From Actinomycetota bacterium (GTDB lineage Bacteria > Actinomycetota > Thermoleophilia > Gaiellales > Gaiellaceae): DNA of 17,460 nt. The DNA is taken from the NCBI GenBank assembly GCA_019234175.1, contig JAFALP010000115.1, positions 1 through 17,460 on the forward strand, read 5' to 3'. This document shows, in pieces, positions 15,417 to 17,460 of the stretch; position 1 is the first letter of the stretch, and each line of letters starts with the position of its first letter. The translations under genes and the position numbers were made by a program. Below the pieces are notes generated by a model. The model made no database searches and was not told where the DNA came from. It was given only the letters and a program-made list of their open reading frames with translations.

Positions 15417-16028
15417 ATGCCGCACATCGTCAACAGTGTGCCTTCCACGCGCGCCGTGGTCTCCTGCCACGTCGAGCGGCCGCTGGACGACGACGCCTGG
15501 TCGCGCTTCGACCGCCTGCAGCGAAGTCGCCCCGGTGGCTTCGACGTCATCGCGCTCGTGCGTCCCCCCGATCCCGACTTCGGCGAGGCGGACGAGCCGT
15601 GGCTCGAGCGTGCGCGAGCCGCCGCGGAGCGCGCGCCGTTCGGCCTGCACACCCACTGGACGAGCCCGACGCATGCGCGTCCGACCGGCGGCGATCCGGC
15701 GGCACGCGTGCGGCGAGAGGCGGAATGGATGCGGGACCGCCGCCTCGAGCCGCGGTACTTCTGCGGCGGCGGCTGGTACACGGACGACGCCGTGCGCGCC
15801 ACCGTCGCGGAGCTCGGGCTCGTCGACTGCACGCCGCGCACCGGTGTCCCGAGCCCGGGCGTCCTGCCGACGACGCATTCGCTCGGCGCCCTCGCGCGCG
15901 GGCTGCTGCGACCGCTTCCGGGATACGTGCACGCGTACTGCCACGACTACGACCTGCTCGACCCGCTGCGCCGATCGGTTTTCCTTACATCTCTCGCCGT
16001 TCTCGGGGGCAGAGCCGAGAAGATCTGA
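15417..16028 (+). CDS. Small polysaccharide deacetylase-like protein (degenerate NodB-type motif 1)
   Basis: A 203-residue protein, probably of the glycoside hydrolase/deacetylase barrel superfamily. AVVSCHVERPLDDDAW at residues 13-28 sits where related proteins carry SFDVE, so the usual catalytic aspartate appears as H18. GLHTHWTSPTH at residues 76-86 (H78, H80) resembles the metal-binding histidine motif. Later RYFCGGGWYTDDAV and YCHDYDLLDPLRR follow. There is no signal peptide. The ATG at 15417 follows a TAGAGT hexamer by 6 nt and makes the gene overlap the divergent asnB-like start by 11 bp; a GTG at 15438 is an alternative. It may modify a sugar of the same glycan or be an inactive relative. 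The family assignment rests on weak motifs, so the name is provisional, though the coding frame itself looks real. Confidence 0.72.
   Translation: MPHIVNSVPSTRAVVSCHVERPLDDDAWSRFDRLQRSRPGGFDVIALVRPPDPDFGEADEPWLERARAAAERAPFGLHTHWTSPTHARPTGGDPAARVRREAEWMRDRRLEPRYFCGGGWYTDDAVRATVAELGLVDCTPRTGVPSPGVLPTTHSLGALARGLLRPLPGYVHAYCHDYDLLDPLRRSVFLTSLAVLGGRAEKI
15435..15440 (-). promoter_or_regulatory. Possible -10 hexamer CACACT of the asnB-like gene
   Basis: CACACT on the minus strand lies 7 nt before the ATG at 15427, the same spacing as TACACT before the ligase GTG. It differs from that hexamer by one base, at the normally conserved first T, so it is a weak call. It overlaps the first codons of the divergent gene. 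Confidence 0.3.
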
Positions 16029-16041
16029 ACGGCGCCGCCGT

Positions 16042-16047
16042 TACAAT
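16042..16047 (+). promoter_or_regulatory. -10 hexamer TACAAT before the sugar transferase gene
   Basis: TACAAT lies 10 nt before the GTG at 16058, in the 29-bp gap after the deacetylase-like gene. A start about 7 nt past the hexamer would leave a leader of at most a few bases. It suggests the sugar transferase has its own promoter. No -35 is evident. Confidence 0.5.
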
Positions 16048-16057
16048 CGAGCTTCTC

Positions 16058-17460
16058 GTGGCGACCAAGCCTGTTGTCGGCACCGAGTCGGGCGACGAGC
16101 TTCCTGCAGCCGACATCCGCTCGGCGCCCGTCTTTCCGTCGGGGATCCAGATCCGCGCCCTGGGGCGACGGCTCTTCAGCGTCGCTGCGCTCGTCGTCAT
16201 CGACCTCGCGGGGCTCGCGGGCGCGCTCTACCTCGCGCTCGTGCTGCGCGAGTTGTACTACGGCGACCGTCCCATCCTCTGGGGCGTCCCGTGGAACGCG
16301 GAACAGAACTGGTTGCCGTTCCTCACGGTCGTGACCGTCCTCGTCTTCTGGCGCGCCGGCCTCTACGCGCCGCGCGAGCGCCGCGCGGGCGCGGGACGCA
16401 TCGTGTCGTCGCTGCTCCTCGTCACGGTGATCACCGTCGCGTTCTCGCTCGGCACGGGCTATCAGCACTCGACGTTCGGGCTCTACGTGACTGCCTTCCT
16501 CCTCGCGGTCGTCGTCATCGGCTCGCTGCGCGGCAGCTACGAGATCGTCACCGCGGACATGTGGCGCGTCGCCGGCGTGCGCCGCCGTGCGATCCTCGTG
16601 GGGGAGCAGGACATGCGCGACTCGCTGCGCCGCGCCATCGGACGCGGGCGCAGCGGCATCGACTACGAGTTCGTCGGCGTCGTCGCGCCGGAGGAGCTTC
16701 GCCGCCTGTCGCCGATCCTCCGCGAGGAGCGCCCTGACGAGCTCATCGTCTCGAGCGTCGGCCTCGACGACGAGGACCTCCTGAACCTCGTCGAGGAGGC
16801 GCATCGCCACGGCGTCAAGGTGCGCATCGCGCCGACGACCGCCGAGCTGCTCACCCAGCGCGGCGAATACGTCCCGGGACAGGGCGTGCCCCTGTTCGAG
16901 CTGCGTCCGCCCGTGTTCGCAGGCCTCGACTGGGCGGTGAAGCGCGTTTTCGACATCGTCGTCAGCTCGGCGATGATCCTCGTCGCGTCGCCGGCGTGGC
17001 TGCTCTTCGCGCTTGCGGTGAAGCTCGACTCTCCCGGGCCGGTGTTCTACCGCGACCGTCGCGTCGGGCTCGGCGAGCGCGAGTTCGGGATGTTCAAGTT
17101 CCGCTCGATGTACGTCGACGCGAACCTGCGCCAGGCCGCGCTCGAGGCGGCGAACGAGGCCTCGGGGCCGCTCTTCAAGATCAAGGACGATCCGCGCGTC
17201 ACGCGCGTCGGCCGCATCCTCCGCCGCTACTCGATCGACGAGCTGCCGCAGGTGCTGAACGTCCTGCGCGGCGAGATGTCGCTCGTCGGCCCGAGGCCGC
17301 TCCCGCTGCGCGACTACGTGATGCTCGAGGACTGGCACCGGAAGCGCTATCTCGTCCTGCCGGGGATGACGGGCCTGTGGCAGGTCTCCGGCCGCATCGA
17401 CTTGAGCTTCGACGAGCTCGTACGACTCGACTTCTACTATCTCGAGAACTGGTCGATCTG
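16058..17460 (+). CDS. Polyprenyl-phosphate sugar-1-phosphate transferase (WbaP/WcaJ-type), C-terminus cut by window edge
   Basis: An initiating phosphoglycosyltransferase: it moves a hexose-1-phosphate from a UDP-sugar to undecaprenyl phosphate, the first step of repeat-unit assembly. From the GTG at 16058, 467 residues are visible. Four membrane segments lie at about residues 40-62, 86-103, 115-131 and 140-157. A cytosolic Rossmann-like region (RRRAILVGEQD onwards) spans about 178-285. The catalytic bacterial sugar transferase domain starts near 294 with VKRVFDIVVSSAM, a membrane-inserted helix, then DSPGPVFYRDRRVG, FKFRSM, the D394-E395 pair in SIDELPQV, SLVGPRPLP and PGMTGLWQVSGR. Probably only some 15-25 residues are missing after LENWSI. 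The GTG is chosen because it follows TACAAT by 10 nt and no upstream in-frame start exists in the gap. Which sugar it loads is not readable. Confidence 0.95.
   Translation, partial: MATKPVVGTESGDELPAADIRSAPVFPSGIQIRALGRRLFSVAALVVIDLAGLAGALYLALVLRELYYGDRPILWGVPWNAEQNWLPFLTVVTVLVFWRAGLYAPRERRAGAGRIVSSLLLVTVITVAFSLGTGYQHSTFGLYVTAFLLAVVVIGSLRGSYEIVTADMWRVAGVRRRAILVGEQDMRDSLRRAIGRGRSGIDYEFVGVVAPEELRRLSPILREERPDELIVSSVGLDDEDLLNLVEEAHRHGVKVRIAPTTAELLTQRGEYVPGQGVPLFELRPPVFAGLDWAVKRVFDIVVSSAMILVASPAWLLFALAVKLDSPGPVFYRDRRVGLGEREFGMFKFRSMYVDANLRQAALEAANEASGPLFKIKDDPRVTRVGRILRRYSIDELPQVLNVLRGEMSLVGPRPLPLRDYVMLEDWHRKRYLVLPGMTGLWQVSGRIDLSFDELVRLDFYYLENWSI

Larger units (their letters stand above)
13554..15427 (-). 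pseudogene. asnB: Asparagine synthase (glutamine-hydrolysing)-like amidotransferase, with a one-base frameshift
   Basis: A class II glutamine amidotransferase joined to an asparagine-synthase domain. The ATG at 15427 gives MCGICGLYS, with C2 the glutaminase nucleophile; NGEIYNF and RDRIGEKP follow. The frame then breaks within VPLGALL, where the ATP-loop SGGIDS (14648-14631) is read in another frame. That second frame carries VGLVGDGGDESFAGYERY and continues cleanly to the TGA at 13556-13554. Adding one base near 14649 gives 624 residues, a normal AsnB length. Read literally, translation stops at 14612 after 271 residues, leaving only the glutaminase. A sequencing or assembly deletion is as likely as a real mutation, as both halves look well conserved. 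In polysaccharide loci such proteins can amidate uronic acids (WbpS is a proposed case); housekeeping asparagine synthesis is the alternative. Confidence 0.88.

Noticed and set aside
14612..15841. Extension of the asnB-like gene upstream of 15427
   Set aside because: AsnB proteins need cysteine directly after the initiator methionine, and MCGICG is at 15427; the extension is the antisense of the deacetylase-like gene.
15947..17338. A 463-codon minus-strand open frame opposite the sugar transferase
   Set aside because: Highly charged, no recognisable motif, and antisense to a well-conserved enzyme.
1..17460. Mobile elements, CRISPR arrays, tRNA or rRNA genes
   Set aside because: No transposase motifs, spaced repeats or RNA gene signatures were seen; short GTC/CGC runs are codon-bias effects.

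Overview
The window is a compact cell-surface or exopolysaccharide biosynthesis locus from a very GC-rich bacterium. Strong G/C bias at third codon positions, frequent GTG starts, few Shine-Dalgarno sequences and TANNNT -10 hexamers only 6-10 nt before start codons (apparently leaderless mRNAs) point to an actinobacterium. Thermoleophilia (Gaiellales/Solirubrobacterales) is my best guess, but that is an inference from style and not from a marker gene. I see no tRNA, rRNA, CRISPR array, insertion sequence or phage gene.

Layout. Positions 1-3060 (minus strand) hold an O-antigen ligase/Wzy-type membrane protein, a WbpP-like NAD-dependent sugar-nucleotide epimerase and a GT4 glycosyltransferase that runs off the left edge. 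A 52-bp divergent promoter region (3061-3112) separates this from a nine-gene plus-strand operon (3113-12529): a Wzx-like flippase, four GT4 glycosyltransferases, a NodB-type deacetylase, a GNAT acyltransferase and two more GT4 enzymes. Nearly all junctions are 1-4 nt start/stop overlaps. The operon meets a minus-strand GT4 gene (12499-13557) tail to tail with a 31-bp overlap. That gene lies downstream of a glutamine-dependent asparagine-synthase-like gene (13554-15427) that carries an apparent one-base frameshift in its ATP-binding loop. From 15417 rightwards the plus strand encodes a small deacetylase-like protein and a polyprenyl-phosphate sugar transferase cut by the right edge.

How the genes fit together. 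The sugar transferase (16058-) would load the first sugar-1-phosphate onto undecaprenyl phosphate. The eight GT4 enzymes would extend the chain, with the epimerase supplying a sugar nucleotide. The deacetylase/GNAT couple could replace the N-acyl group of an amino sugar, and the AsnB-like protein, if functional, could amidate a uronic acid. The Wzx-like flippase would export the unit and the Wzy/ligase-like protein would polymerise or attach it. No chain-length regulator (Wzz/Wzc) or outer export component lies inside the window.

Most notable points: two interleaved paralogous GT pairs (A1-B1-A2-[deacetylase-GNAT]-B2); a third paralogous GT pair arranged convergently with overlapping 3' ends; two divergent leaderless promoter pairs, one with overlapping coding starts; and the asnB frameshift. 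There is no gene-free stretch longer than about 55 bp.
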